DNA of 64,000 nt from Methylobacterium jeotgali (GTDB taxonomy: Bacteria > Pseudomonadota > Alphaproteobacteria > Rhizobiales > Beijerinckiaceae). Numbering within the stretch: position 1 is the first letter of the stretch; every line of letters starts with the position of its first letter. Under the pieces are notes generated by a model, which did no database searches, was not told where the DNA came from, and worked only from the letters and a program-made list of their open reading frames with translations. The translations under genes and the position numbers were made by a program. The stretch covers positions 16,459 to 80,458 of the forward strand of contig NZ_BPQR01000045.1 of the NCBI RefSeq assembly GCF_022179345.1, given 5' to 3'. Below, piece after piece: positions 42,268 to 51,973 of the stretch.

Positions 42268-44493
42268 CTACTCGAGGCGCACGACCACGCTGTCGCTGGC
42301 CCCGGCCGCGTCCATCACCGAGATCCGCGCGAAGCCGGCCCCCTCCGGCGCCCAGTCCGCCTGCCGCCGCGCGCTCTCGGCGACGGGGCGGCTGTCGACG
42401 AGCCAGGTCAGCGGCGGCACGCCGCCGAGCGCCTTGAGGGCGAGATGGGCCGCCTCCGCCGGCGTCCCGGCGAGGCCGAGATCGATGCGCGCCCCGTCCG
42501 GCGGGTAGGCGATGCGCAGCGGCGTCGCCCCGCCCGAGGCCGCGAGCCCGTCCTTGCGCAGGTGGCGCAAGGGGGGCGGCAGGGCGAGGTTACCTGCGAT
42601 CAGCGCGTCGCGGGGGCGGGCGATCGGCTCAGGCTCGCCGCCGTAGCGGCTGAAGGCGTCGAACAGGATCGGCGCGGCGGTGACCCGCCCGACGAGGCCC
42701 GGCACCGCCGCCCCGTCCGCCCGCCCGACCCAGACGGCCACAGTGATGCGCCGGTCGAAGCCGATCGCCCAGGCGTCGCGGTAGCCGTAGGAGGTGCCGG
42801 TCTTGTAGGCGATCCGGTTCGGCAGGGCGTTCTCGGGGGGCGGCGCGCCCCGCAGCGCGTCGGCGACGTACCAGGCGGCCACCGACTCGGCGATGTCGGC
42901 CCGGAGCGTTGGCACCGGGGGCGGGAGATCGGCGCGGCGCAGGAGGTCCGGCACGCTGCCGCCCCGCGCCAGCCCTGAGAAGAGCCGTGCGGCGTCGGTG
43001 AGCGTGATGCCGAGCCCGCCCAGCGCCACGGGGAGCCCCGGCGCGGCGTCCCGCGGCAGGGCGATCCCGGCGCCGGCCGACCGCAGCCGCGCGATGAGTC
43101 GGGCGGGGCCGACCGCCTCCAGCAGCTCCACCGCGGGCACGTTGAGGGAGAGCTGGAGGGCGCGCCGGGCGCTCACCGTGCCCTGGTAGGTGAGATCGAA
43201 GTTTTCCGGCGCGTAGCTCGCCGCGTAGCGGACCGGACGGTCCTCCAGGAGCGTCTCCGGGTGGGCGATGCCGGACTCGAAGGCGAGTGCGTAGATGAAG
43301 GGTTTGAGCGCCGAGCCCGGCGAGCGCAGCGCCCGCGTCATGTCGATGGCGCCCCGCCGCGAGGCGTCGAGATAGCCGGGGCTGCCGACATGGGTGAGGA
43401 CGGCGCCGCTCGCGTTGTCGATCACCAGGATCGCCGCCGAGAGGCCGGGGCCGGCCGCCGCGGCCCGTTCGGTCGCCAGCGTCTCCAGGCTCGCCTGCAG
43501 GCGGCCGTCGAGGGTGAGCCGGATCGAGCCCGCCTGCGGGTCGGCCGCCACCGCCTCCTCGGCGGCGTGCGCCGCGATCATCGGAAAGGGTTTTTTTCCG
43601 TGTGGGACCGGTTCGGCCTTGGCGGCGCGGGCCTCCTCGCGGGTGAGGACACCGCTGGCAGCGGCGATATCGAGCACCCGGTCGCGGGCGCGCTTCGCAG
43701 CGGCGGGAAAGCGGTCAGGCCGGCGGGCCTCCGGGCTCTGGGGCAACGACACGAGAAGCGCCGCCTCGGCCGAGGAGAGCCGGGCGGGCTCGCGGCCGAA
43801 ATAGGCGAAGCTCGCCGCCCGCAACCCCTCGACGGGGCCGCCATAGGGGGCGAGCGCGAGGTAGAGCTCCAGCACGCCGCGCTTGCCGAGGCGCCGCTCC
43901 AGCTCGATCGCCCGCAGCCCCTGGCGGAGCTTCTGGGCCAGCGAGCGCTCGGGCCGCGGCTCGACGAGGCGGGCGACCTGCATCGAGAGGGTCGAGCCCC
44001 CCGAGACGATGCGCCCGTGGCGCAGCCACTGCCAGGCGGCGCGGGCCACCGCGCGGGGGTCGACGCCGTAGTGGCTGTCGAAGCGCCGATCCTCGTAGGC
44101 CGTCAGCATGGCGAGCATGCGCGGGTCGACGTTCCCGGCAGAAAGCGGCAGCCGCCAGCGCCCGTCGGCGGTGGCGAAGGGGCGCAGCAGGCCGCCGCTC
44201 CGGTCGAGCACCACCGTCGAGCGCAGCGAGGCCGGGCCGAGATCGAGGGGCGGGAGGTTTTTGGAGAACTGCCAAAGGGCGAGGCCGGAGGCGGAAACCG
44301 CGAGCCCGATGATCAGGGCGCAGACCGTCAGAGCGCGTCTCCCTCCCCCCCTTACGCGGGAGGGTGGCCCTCGCGTCAGCGAGGGTCGGGAGAGGGGAGC
44401 GACCTCTCCGGAGGCGGCGCTCCCCTCTCCCGACCCGCTTCGCGGGCCACCCTCCCCCGTAAGGGGGGGAGGGGGATTCCCGTGCGCGCTCAC
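42268..44493 (-). CDS. pbpC: penicillin-binding protein 1C
   Basis: A 741-residue bifunctional peptidoglycan synthase. Cytoplasmic N-terminus, membrane helix at about residues 55-75, glycosyltransferase-51 domain (Y-E-D-R-R-F-D-S-H-Y-G-V-D, G-G-S-T-L-S-M-Q), transpeptidase domain with S-A-L-K (active Ser), S-L-N and K-T-G-T-S, and a PBP1C-type C-terminal domain. Translation must begin at GTG 44493, because no ATG, GTG or TTG lies in frame between it and the membrane helix. The GTG overlaps the stop of the alpha-2-macroglobulin gene. As a result residues ~8-51 are encoded by a palindromic repeat element. Confidence 0.94.
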   Translation of the reverse strand: MSAHGNPPPPLTGEGGPRSGSGEGSAASGEVAPLSRPSLTRGPPSRVRGGGRRALTVCALIIGLAVSASGLALWQFSKNLPPLDLGPASLRSTVVLDRSGGLLRPFATADGRWRLPLSAGNVDPRMLAMLTAYEDRRFDSHYGVDPRAVARAAWQWLRHGRIVSGGSTLSMQVARLVEPRPERSLAQKLRQGLRAIELERRLGKRGVLELYLALAPYGGPVEGLRAASFAYFGREPARLSSAEAALLVSLPQSPEARRPDRFPAAAKRARDRVLDIAAASGVLTREEARAAKAEPVPHGKKPFPMIAAHAAEEAVAADPQAGSIRLTLDGRLQASLETLATERAAAAGPGLSAAILVIDNASGAVLTHVGSPGYLDASRRGAIDMTRALRSPGSALKPFIYALAFESGIAHPETLLEDRPVRYAASYAPENFDLTYQGTVSARRALQLSLNVPAVELLEAVGPARLIARLRSAGAGIALPRDAAPGLPVALGGLGITLTDAARLFSGLARGGSVPDLLRRADLPPPVPTLRADIAESVAAWYVADALRGAPPPENALPNRIAYKTGTSYGYRDAWAIGFDRRITVAVWVGRADGAAVPGLVGRVTAAPILFDAFSRYGGEPEPIARPRDALIAGNLALPPPLRHLRKDGLAASGGATPLRIAYPPDGARIDLGLAGTPAEAAHLALKALGGVPPLTWLVDSRPVAESARRQADWAPEGAGFARISVMDAAGASDSVVVRLE
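44341..44473. repeat. 133-bp branched palindromic repeat element, translated within pbpC
   Basis: The left arm (44341-44401) and right arm (44418-44473) are inverted copies that match over nearly all their length. Differences are one base after ACG and the small inner hairpins (CCCTCGC-GTCA-GCGAGGG on the left, CCCGC-TTC-GCGGG on the right). The centre holds a further CCTC-TCCG-GAGG hairpin. The whole folds into a cloverleaf-like cruciform. The C-C-C-T-C-C-C/G-G-G-A-G-G type of dispersed repeat is common in alphaproteobacterial intergenic DNA; here it lies inside a coding frame and yields a Gly/Pro/Ser/Arg-rich peptide. Confidence 0.9.
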
Positions 44494-47400
44494 TTCGCGT
44501 CCGTCACCTCGAGCGTGCCGAAGCCGGTGCGGCCGAAGCGCTCGGGGCGGTACATGTCCTCGATCGAGGCGCCGGGGTGCACGTAGGTGCCCGGCGAGAC
44601 CGCCCGCACCGTGTAGGCCGCCGTGAAGAAGGCGGATTGCTCCGGCGTCCGCTCGAAGGCGGCGACGAAGCGGTCGTCCCGGAACTCGCTGTGGACCGGC
44701 TGCACGTCGCTCTTTGCGAAGGCGAGGCCCTGGAGGGCGTCAGCGTCGAGGAGCTTCGGGTTGTCGATCTCGAGTCCCGCCGGCAGGCGGTCGACGAGGA
44801 GGAGGCGCCCGGCGCTGGCCTTGGCCTCCGTCACCTTAAGCACCACCGCGAGGCGCTCGTTCTGGCGCACGCCCCGCGTCAGGTCGACGGCGCTGCCGTC
44901 GATGCGGTGATAGCTGCGCTCGATCGTGTAGCCCCGCGACTCCGCCGGCTCCGGCGCCACCGGGTTGCCGGCGACGCTGACCGAGACCTGCGCGGGCGCG
45001 GTGCCCTCGTTGACGATCGCCACGGGCTTGGCATCGAGCGCCGGGCCGCGGTAGCTGCGGGCGAGCTGGCCCTTCTCGGAGGCGCCGTCGACGCGGAAGG
45101 CGAGCGTCTCCGATTCCTTCGTCAGCCCCTGCGCGGCGAGCACCATCCAGGCGTTCTCCTGGGTGCTGGAGGGTCGGCCCGACGCCTGCTCCTCGCCGAG
45201 CACGGCGGCCACGGGCTGGAGCGCCTCGCGGGTGAAGCCGGTCTCGGCGGCGAGCGCCAGGATCGCGGCCCCGTCGCGCAGGCGGGAGCCGTAATCGGCC
45301 CGGTAGCTCCCCTTGTCGCGCCCGCCGCTGCGAAGCGATTGCAGGGCTGACTCGAAGGTCTTGGCCGCCCGGCCCCGGTCCCCGAGCAGGGCGAGGGCCG
45401 CCGCGATCTGCCCGCGCCCGAGGGGCGTCGAGAAGTCGCCGATCTTGGTGTCGGAGAGGTAGCGCAGGTCGCCCATCACGGGCCGGCCGTTCCGGGCGAG
45501 CACGTAGGCCGCGTAGGCGAGGTCCATGCCGCCGTCCCGCACCTCGGTGGTGTTGGCGACCGCGTTGCGCAGGCGGTCCAGCGCGCTCGCCATCGCGCTC
45601 TGCGGAACCGCGAAGCCCCGCTCGCGGGCCCGGGTGAGGAAGTCGGTGACGTAGGAGGCGAGCCAGAGGTCGTTGGCGCCGGACGCAGACCACAGCCCGA
45701 AATCGCCGCTCGAATCCTGGCGGGCGAGCACCCGCTCGATGCTCTCGCGGATGCGGATGTCGGCGCTCTCGTCGAGGGCGAGGCGGTCGTTCGCGGCGAG
45801 CTTGTTGACGTAGAGGAGCGGCATCGCCCGGCTGACGATCTGCTCGGAGCAGCCATAAGGGTAGCGGTCGAGCGCCTGGAGCAGGCCCGGCACGTCGAGC
45901 CCCGGCAGCGCCGAGGCCGAGACGGAGACCGTGCCGGTGCCGGGCAGCACGTCGGCGAGGAGATCGGGCCCGAGGTTGAGCGTCGCGCCGGGCTCCAGCG
46001 GGCGCACGGAGCGGCGCAGCAGCGCCCCCGTCCCCGGCGAGACCGCGACCCGGAAGCTCTGGCCGACGCCGGCCTCCAGCCCCGGCCCCGACAGGGCGAG
46101 GTCGATGCGGGCGATCCCCGGCCCGGCGGCGGTGACGGGAATCGCCACCTGTGCCTTGCCGCTGGCCTCCAGCCGCACGGTGCGGTGGGCGGCCCCGGCG
46201 CCGACGAGCATCGGGCCCGAGAGGTCGAGGTCGATCGTGTACTCGCCCGCCTGCCCCTCGACGTTGTCGAGGGCGACGAGGAAGCGCGAGCGGTCGCCGG
46301 TGTTGAGGAAGCGCGGCAGGGTGCCGGCGACGACCACGGGGTCGCGCACGATCACGTCGGCCTGCGCCTGGCCCACGCGGCTCCCGCTCCAGGCCGTGAC
46401 CATCACCCGGCCGGTGCCGTTGAAGGCGGGCAGCGGGAAGGTCACCTGCGCGGTGCCGTCCGGACCGACCTTCACGACACCGGAATAGAGGGCGAGCGGC
46501 GCCTGGGTCGGAGGCGCGTCGGCGAGCTCGCCCCCGCCGCCGTCGCCGCCGGAGCGGATGGCGCCGAGCGTGCCCTGCATGCCGTCGATCAGGTAGCCGT
46601 AGACGTCGCGGATCTCAGGCCCGAGTGCCTTCTGCCCGAAGAAATGGGCGAAGGGGTTCGGCGCCTCGTAGCGGGTGAGGTTGAGGATGCCGACATCGAC
46701 CATCGCCACCGTCACCCGCGCCTCCTCGCCTGAAGCCAGACCGGCGACCTTCACGGGCAGCGTCAGGTCCCGCCGGGGCCGCGTGCGCTCGGGGGCGGCC
46801 ACGGAGACGCCGAGGCCGCGCTTATCCCGGTCCACGGAGAACCAGGCGAGGCCGAGCGCGCGGCCGGGCTGGCGCTTGGCCGCCTGGTCGAGGGGCCGGT
46901 AGGCGGTGGCGACGAGGTAGGCGCCCGCGCCCCACTCCGCCTTGACGGGAAGGGTGACGGTGGTGCCGCCCTCCGCCACGCTCACGTCGAGGGTCTCGTG
47001 GACCCGGTCGGAGACGACCGCCAGCGTCGCCGTGCCCTTGAACCTGGAGCCCAGGCGAGCGCGCAACGTGTCGCCCGCCGCGTAGGCCGGCTTGTCGAGG
47101 GTGAGCTCGAGGAGGTCCGGCACATCCGCCGTCTGGCCGCCGGACCAGCCGACCTGGAAGGTCACGCTCGCCGCCGCCCCCGGCCTGCCGGGCACGCTCG
47201 CCTCCAGGCGGTACTGGCCGAAGGTCACGGGCGCGCCGATACGGGCGGGAGCGTCGCCGGAGATGTCGGCCTTGCCGTCTGCGATCCGACGCACGGACTT
47301 CACCGGCTCGAAGGACCAGCGCCCATCCGCGCGGTACCACTGGTAGTTCTGCTCGATCCGCGAGAGCGTCCAGACGACGCCGGCCTGGGCCAGGCGCCGT

Positions 47401-49832
47401 CCGTCCGGCGCGGCCATCACGAGATCGAAGCTGGCGAGCCCCCCTTCCTGAAGGTCGCCCGAAAAGCCCTTGCGGATCGCCAGCACCGGCGCGTCGGGCA
47501 GGATCGGCAGGGTCAGGCTGCGCGAGAGCGCCCGCCCGCCGGGCTCGCCGACCGCCAGCGTGATCTTCGCCTCCATGGCGCGGGGCGCGCTCGACGCCTC
47601 GACGGGCACGGTGATCGTGGCGTTGCCCTTGGCGTCGGTCGTGGCGCGGGACTCGATCTCCTTCGCGCTCGCCTCGACGCTCTCGTCGTCGAGGCCGATG
47701 GAGAAGCCCTCAAGCCCCTTGATGCCGGGTGCGGCCGCCGCCTGGAGCGTGACGCTGCCGGACACCTCGAGCCCGGCGCCCGGCGCGCCGTAGAGGTAGC
47801 GGGCGGCGACGTCGATCCGGGCGGGCTCGCCCTTGGCGAGGCTCGGCGTCTTCGGGGTGAGGTTCACCTCCAGGCGCTCGGGCACGTAGTCTTCCAGCAG
47901 GAAGCTCGCCTCGCCGATCGCCGGCGCCTTCGGGTCGGTGAAGGCCTGGATGCGCCAGGTGCCGTGCATCGCCCCCGACAGCAGCGGCAACGAGAAGGCG
48001 CGCCCGCCGAGCCCCTCGTCGGCCAACTGCGCGCGTCGATACTCGACCCCGTCCGGCCGCTTCACGACGAGGGTCAGGGGCAGGTTCGGCACCGCGACGC
48101 CCTGCGCGTCCCGCAGGAGGGCAGTGATCTGCACGGTCTCGCCGGAGCGGTAGACGCCCCGCTCGGGGAAGACGTAGGCCTCGACCGTGCCGGTGGCGGT
48201 GCGGCCCTTCACGCCGCGGTCGGTGAGGTCGAAGGCCGAGAGCGACAGGTCGAGGAAGCCGTAATCGTCGCCGAGCTGCGCCACGACGAGCCCCGGCGCG
48301 ATGCCGCCCTCGCCCCGCGCCAAGCCGGCTGCGAAGGCGGCGTGGCCCTTGCCGTCGGTCTTCGCCGTACCCAGCACCTCGTTGTTGCGGGCGATGAGCC
48401 GCACCTCGGCCCCGGAGACGGCCTGCGCGCCGGCCAGCGAGCGCAGGAAGACGTGCACCCCGTCAGGGCCCTTGAAGGCGGTGAGCCCGAGGTCCGAGAC
48501 CACGAACCACTGCGTCGCCTGTTGCTCGTAGCCGCCCCCTTCCTCGTCGGAGGCTGAGGCGGCGCCGCTCGGTTGCGCCAGCATCACGTAGATGCCGGGC
48601 TCGAGCTTGCCGACCGCCTGGAGCACGGGGAAGGCGGTGACGGCCTCCTGGTTCTGCTCGGCCTTGGCCGTGTCGAGGCTGCCCTTCCAGACCCGCACGC
48701 CCTTCTGCTCGGCGATGGTCCGGGCGGTCGAGCCCGAGAGCTGGTTGAGGAACTCCTCCGAACGCAGCGAGGGCAGCAGGTTGCGGTCGCCGATGCGCAG
48801 CACCTCGACGTCGAGCTTGGGCGCGTTCACCGAGACGAGGGGCACCCCCGCCTGTCCGGTGCGGGGCAGGACGTAGTTGCGGCCGGTGAAGCGCGCCTGG
48901 GGCGAGCGGTCGCGAACGTAGACCTCGTAGTCGGAGGCCTTCGTCAGCCCTTCGCCCGGTACGTTGGAGGGCAGGCCCTCGCGCAGGACGAAGGCGTAGC
49001 GGCTGCCGTGCTTGAGCCCGTCGACGCAGACCTGGCTGCCCTCGGCCATCACGGCGGCGTTCGTCGCGCCGGAGACCGCGACGTAGGGGCTGAGGTCCGC
49101 CTTCGCCGCGACCGGCTCGGAGAGGGTGAAGCAGACCCGCGGCGAGGCGGCGTCGGAATCGACCTTGTAGTCGAGGATGCGGAAGCCGTGCTCGGCCCGC
49201 AGCGCCTCGTAGTCCTCGCGCACGCCCGAATCGTCGCTCGCCGCGAGGCTCGCCCGGTAGGTCTCCATGGCGTCGCGGTACTCGCTGCGGTCGGCGTAGA
49301 GGCGCGCGAGCTGGGCGAGCGCCTCGCCCTCCGGCTGTCCCGCTGCGGCCCGCTGGTAGGCGCGGAAGGCGGCCGCCAGCGCCCGGCGGCCGAGCCGGTT
49401 CTTGGCGGCGTAGTCCTTGTTCTCCTCGTTCGCCGCGGCGGTGCTCGCGGCGCGGGCGTAGGCGAGCCAGTTTCGCGGATCGCCCGGATCGGCGGCGACC
49501 GCCCCGGTCAGGGGCTTGAGGGCGGCGTCCGCCTTGTCGTTGGCGAGCAGCGCCTCGCCGGCGTCGCGCGCCTGCTTCGCCGCGCGCACCGGCCCGGAGG
49601 CTGCGGCCTCGTCCTTGAGGGCCGCTTCGAGGCGCACCGCGTCACTGGCGAGCCCCTCCCGCTGGAAGGTCTTCTTCGGGGGCGGCGCCGGGCGGGCCGG
49701 GACGGCCGGTGCGGCCCGAGGCGCCGGGGCTGCCGGCGTCGGCATCTGAAGCTGCGCCGAGGCGGGAAGGGCGAGGCAGATTGCCAGCGCGAGCCCCGAC
49801 ACGAGGCCGCCGAGCCGTGACGATGCCAGCAT
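44490..49832 (-). CDS. alpha-2-macroglobulin family protein (YfhM-like)
   Basis: A 1780-residue periplasmic protein. Sec signal peptide ends at A-S-A (about residue 26), with no lipobox, unlike the lipoprotein of E. coli. Residues ~75-200 look like TPR helices and are followed by repeated macroglobulin beta-domains. The thioester site is C-S-E-Q with Cys1328 and Gln1331, so covalent trapping of proteases is possible, and the helical toroid domain follows. The family protects the envelope from proteases and is typically paired with pbpC, as here: the stop overlaps the pbpC GTG (GTGA), so both are made together. Confidence 0.94.
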   Translation of the reverse strand: MLASSRLGGLVSGLALAICLALPASAQLQMPTPAAPAPRAAPAVPARPAPPPKKTFQREGLASDAVRLEAALKDEAAASGPVRAAKQARDAGEALLANDKADAALKPLTGAVAADPGDPRNWLAYARAASTAAANEENKDYAAKNRLGRRALAAAFRAYQRAAAGQPEGEALAQLARLYADRSEYRDAMETYRASLAASDDSGVREDYEALRAEHGFRILDYKVDSDAASPRVCFTLSEPVAAKADLSPYVAVSGATNAAVMAEGSQVCVDGLKHGSRYAFVLREGLPSNVPGEGLTKASDYEVYVRDRSPQARFTGRNYVLPRTGQAGVPLVSVNAPKLDVEVLRIGDRNLLPSLRSEEFLNQLSGSTARTIAEQKGVRVWKGSLDTAKAEQNQEAVTAFPVLQAVGKLEPGIYVMLAQPSGAASASDEEGGGYEQQATQWFVVSDLGLTAFKGPDGVHVFLRSLAGAQAVSGAEVRLIARNNEVLGTAKTDGKGHAAFAAGLARGEGGIAPGLVVAQLGDDYGFLDLSLSAFDLTDRGVKGRTATGTVEAYVFPERGVYRSGETVQITALLRDAQGVAVPNLPLTLVVKRPDGVEYRRAQLADEGLGGRAFSLPLLSGAMHGTWRIQAFTDPKAPAIGEASFLLEDYVPERLEVNLTPKTPSLAKGEPARIDVAARYLYGAPGAGLEVSGSVTLQAAAAPGIKGLEGFSIGLDDESVEASAKEIESRATTDAKGNATITVPVEASSAPRAMEAKITLAVGEPGGRALSRSLTLPILPDAPVLAIRKGFSGDLQEGGLASFDLVMAAPDGRRLAQAGVVWTLSRIEQNYQWYRADGRWSFEPVKSVRRIADGKADISGDAPARIGAPVTFGQYRLEASVPGRPGAAASVTFQVGWSGGQTADVPDLLELTLDKPAYAAGDTLRARLGSRFKGTATLAVVSDRVHETLDVSVAEGGTTVTLPVKAEWGAGAYLVATAYRPLDQAAKRQPGRALGLAWFSVDRDKRGLGVSVAAPERTRPRRDLTLPVKVAGLASGEEARVTVAMVDVGILNLTRYEAPNPFAHFFGQKALGPEIRDVYGYLIDGMQGTLGAIRSGGDGGGGELADAPPTQAPLALYSGVVKVGPDGTAQVTFPLPAFNGTGRVMVTAWSGSRVGQAQADVIVRDPVVVAGTLPRFLNTGDRSRFLVALDNVEGQAGEYTIDLDLSGPMLVGAGAAHRTVRLEASGKAQVAIPVTAAGPGIARIDLALSGPGLEAGVGQSFRVAVSPGTGALLRRSVRPLEPGATLNLGPDLLADVLPGTGTVSVSASALPGLDVPGLLQALDRYPYGCSEQIVSRAMPLLYVNKLAANDRLALDESADIRIRESIERVLARQDSSGDFGLWSASGANDLWLASYVTDFLTRARERGFAVPQSAMASALDRLRNAVANTTEVRDGGMDLAYAAYVLARNGRPVMGDLRYLSDTKIGDFSTPLGRGQIAAALALLGDRGRAAKTFESALQSLRSGGRDKGSYRADYGSRLRDGAAILALAAETGFTREALQPVAAVLGEEQASGRPSSTQENAWMVLAAQGLTKESETLAFRVDGASEKGQLARSYRGPALDAKPVAIVNEGTAPAQVSVSVAGNPVAPEPAESRGYTIERSYHRIDGSAVDLTRGVRQNERLAVVLKVTEAKASAGRLLLVDRLPAGLEIDNPKLLDADALQGLAFAKSDVQPVHSEFRDDRFVAAFERTPEQSAFFTAAYTVRAVSPGTYVHPGASIEDMYRPERFGRTGFGTLEVTDAK

Positions 49833-50079
49833 GATCCCCTCCGCTCCCCTCGCGGCCCGCCGGTCCCCGGCACGGCCATCTCACGGAGGCCCCGAGTCGG
49901 CGGGGCCCATCGCGAGGGCGGCGGACGGTATCACCTGCCGCGCCCGCCGCAACGGCGGCGCCCGAGGTGAGCGCGGCGATGGGTGCGCTGCCTCACGAGA
50001 GGGGCGAGGCTCCGGAGCGACGCCCTGGCCTTCGCCTGCCGACCCTGACAGGCTCGGCCGGATGGCAAAGGATTCGATG

Positions 50080-51630
50080 ATGACGGCAGCGGCGCGCGGC
50101 GCACTCCTCGGGATCGGCGTGCTGGCGGTTGCCGGTCTCGCCGCGGGACCCGCATGCGCGCAGTGGCCTCTTCCAGGCCCGGCGGCGCCGCAGGCCCGTC
50201 CCCCGGCGCCGCCGAAGCCGAAGCCCGCGCCCGCCCCCGATCCGGCCTTCGAGGCGGCGAGATCCGCCTTCGAGGCCCTGCCCGAGGCCGAGCGCAGGGC
50301 GCTGCAGGACGCCCTCGTCTGGACCGGCGACTACAACAGCGTCATCAACGGCGCCTTCGGGCGGCGCACCTACGACGCGATCCTCGCCTGGCGCACCCGC
50401 GAGAACCGGCCCGGCGAGACCCTCGACGCCCGGGCCCGCGCCGGCATCCTCGCCGCGGCGGAGGCCGCGCGCCGCGCCGCGCGGTTCAGCCTCCGCACCG
50501 ATCCGGCGAGCGGCGTGGTGATCGGCGTCCCCGAGGCGCGGCTGCCGAAGCGTACGGCCCTGCCCGGCGGCACCCGCTGGCAGAGCGCGGACGGGCGCAT
50601 CACCCTGGAGACGCGCTCCGCCGCGCCCGGCGAGACCGATCTCGACGCCCTGTTCGAGCGCACGATCGCGCCGGTGCCGGGGCGCAAGATCACCTACAAG
50701 CTCAAGCGGCCGGACTTCTTCGTCGTCACCGGGGACACCGCCGAGGGCCGCTTCTACATCCGCCACGCGGCGGGACCGGAGACCGTGCGCGGCTTCGTCG
50801 TCGCCTACGACAAGGCGCTCGCGGGGGAGGCCGACCGGCTCGTCATCGCCATCGCCAACAGCTTCGAGCCGTTTCCGGCTGCCGGCACGCCGGTCGCGCC
50901 AGTGCCGGGCCCGGCCGCGTCACAGACCGCCGCGACGGCGCAGATCGGGACGGCGCCGCGCACGGGCATGGCCTCGCAGGCGGGCGCATCACCCCAGGCG
51001 GCGCCGCTGCCGGGCGTCCGGCCCGGCGTGCCGGCTCCGACGCCGGGATTCATGCCCGGCCCCGCGAGGGCGCCGGCCGGCACGGGGCTCGTCGTGGCGC
51101 CGGGGCGGGTGCTGACGGCGGCGGCGGCGGTCGAGAACTGCCCGGCGACGTTCGTCGGCGCCGCGCCGGCCCGCATCGCGGCGAGCGATCCGGGCACCGG
51201 CCTCGCCCTGCTGGAGGTGGGCTCGGCGGCGAAGGCCGTTGCGCCCGCGCCGCGCGGCGCTCCGCCGGCCGTCGGCGAGGCGCTGGTGACGCTCGCTTCC
51301 GACGGCACGGAGGTGCAGGCCGCGCCGGGCGCCCTCGTCGAGGGCGGGCGCTTGCAGGCGCCGCTCCAGCCCGGATCGGCGGGCGCGCCGGTCTTCGACC
51401 GCTCCGGCGCGCTCGTCGGGGTCGTGGCGCGGTTTCCCGCGCAGGTGCGGCTCGTCGCGGGCATCGCGCCGCCGATGAGCCACGCCCTGCTACCGGCCTC
51501 CGCGCTCGCCGGCTTCCTGGCCGCTCACGGGATCGCGGCCGCCCCCGCGCCGGCTGCCGAGACGGCGAGCCTCGGCGCGGTTGCCGGACGCCTCGGCGGC
51601 GCCGTCATGGCTGTGGTTTGCCGGCGCTAG
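50080..51630 (+). CDS. secreted protein with N-terminal helical domain and degenerate trypsin-like domain
   Basis: 516 residues from ATG 50080 (AAAGGA at good spacing; ATG 50062 also possible). Signal peptide to about residue 27, Pro-rich linker, then a short peptidoglycan-binding-like segment (Y-N-S-V-I-N-G-A-F-G-R-R-T-Y-D-A-I), a middle domain and an Ala/Pro linker. The C-terminal ~170 residues look like a chymotrypsin fold: V-L-T-A-A-A-A-V in place of V-L-T-A-A-H-x-V, a conserved D-P-G-T-G-L-A-L-L, and P-G-S-A-G-A-P-V in place of G-D-S-G-G-P. The catalytic His is missing, so it is probably a pseudoprotease. It is divergent from the macroglobulin gene. Confidence 0.75.
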   Translation: MTAAARGALLGIGVLAVAGLAAGPACAQWPLPGPAAPQARPPAPPKPKPAPAPDPAFEAARSAFEALPEAERRALQDALVWTGDYNSVINGAFGRRTYDAILAWRTRENRPGETLDARARAGILAAAEAARRAARFSLRTDPASGVVIGVPEARLPKRTALPGGTRWQSADGRITLETRSAAPGETDLDALFERTIAPVPGRKITYKLKRPDFFVVTGDTAEGRFYIRHAAGPETVRGFVVAYDKALAGEADRLVIAIANSFEPFPAAGTPVAPVPGPAASQTAATAQIGTAPRTGMASQAGASPQAAPLPGVRPGVPAPTPGFMPGPARAPAGTGLVVAPGRVLTAAAAVENCPATFVGAAPARIAASDPGTGLALLEVGSAAKAVAPAPRGAPPAVGEALVTLASDGTEVQAAPGALVEGGRLQAPLQPGSAGAPVFDRSGALVGVVARFPAQVRLVAGIAPPMSHALLPASALAGFLAAHGIAAAPAPAAETASLGAVAGRLGGAVMAVVCRR

Positions 51631-51717
51631 AGCCGTATCCGATCGGGTGCGGCTCCAGGTCTCTGTCTCGCCGCGCTCTCCTCCGCCGAGCCGGCGCCCG
51701 GTTCGGCGGAGCGCGCC

Positions 51718-51873
51718 TCAGATCCGCCCGGTGAGGAGCAGCACGATCAGGATGATGACGAGCAGACCGCCGAGGCCGAAGCTCGGACCGCGATAGGCGC
51801 CCCCGCCCAGGAAGTTGCCGCCGCCGAGCACGATCAGGATCAGGATGATGAGGAGAATGGTGGTCAGCGACAT
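51718..51873 (-). CDS. DUF3309 family small membrane protein
   Basis: A 51-residue peptide with two hydrophobic segments (residues 4-17 and 36-48) around a Gly-rich loop (G-G-G-N-F-L-G-G-G-A-Y), the typical layout of DUF3309. The ATG at 51873 is preceded by AAAGGA with 6-bp spacing. Function unknown. These peptides are abundant in Methylobacterium and relatives. It is short enough to be missed by length cut-offs. Confidence 0.85.
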   Translation of the reverse strand: MSLTTILLIILILIVLGGGNFLGGGAYRGPSFGLGGLLVIILIVLLLTGRI

Positions 51874-51973
51874 CGATGGTCCTTTCGCTCGGCCGCGCTT
51901 GCTGCATCGGCTCGGGGGATCAAACGTCGCAGGTGGGATGATCGTTCACGGGGCGACGTAATAAGCTTCGCCG

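Noticed and set aside
51874..51973. EcfG promoter upstream of the DUF3309 gene
   Set aside because: On the minus strand TGAAC-N17-CGTT is close, but both the first base and the spacing deviate from GGAAC-N16-CGTT.
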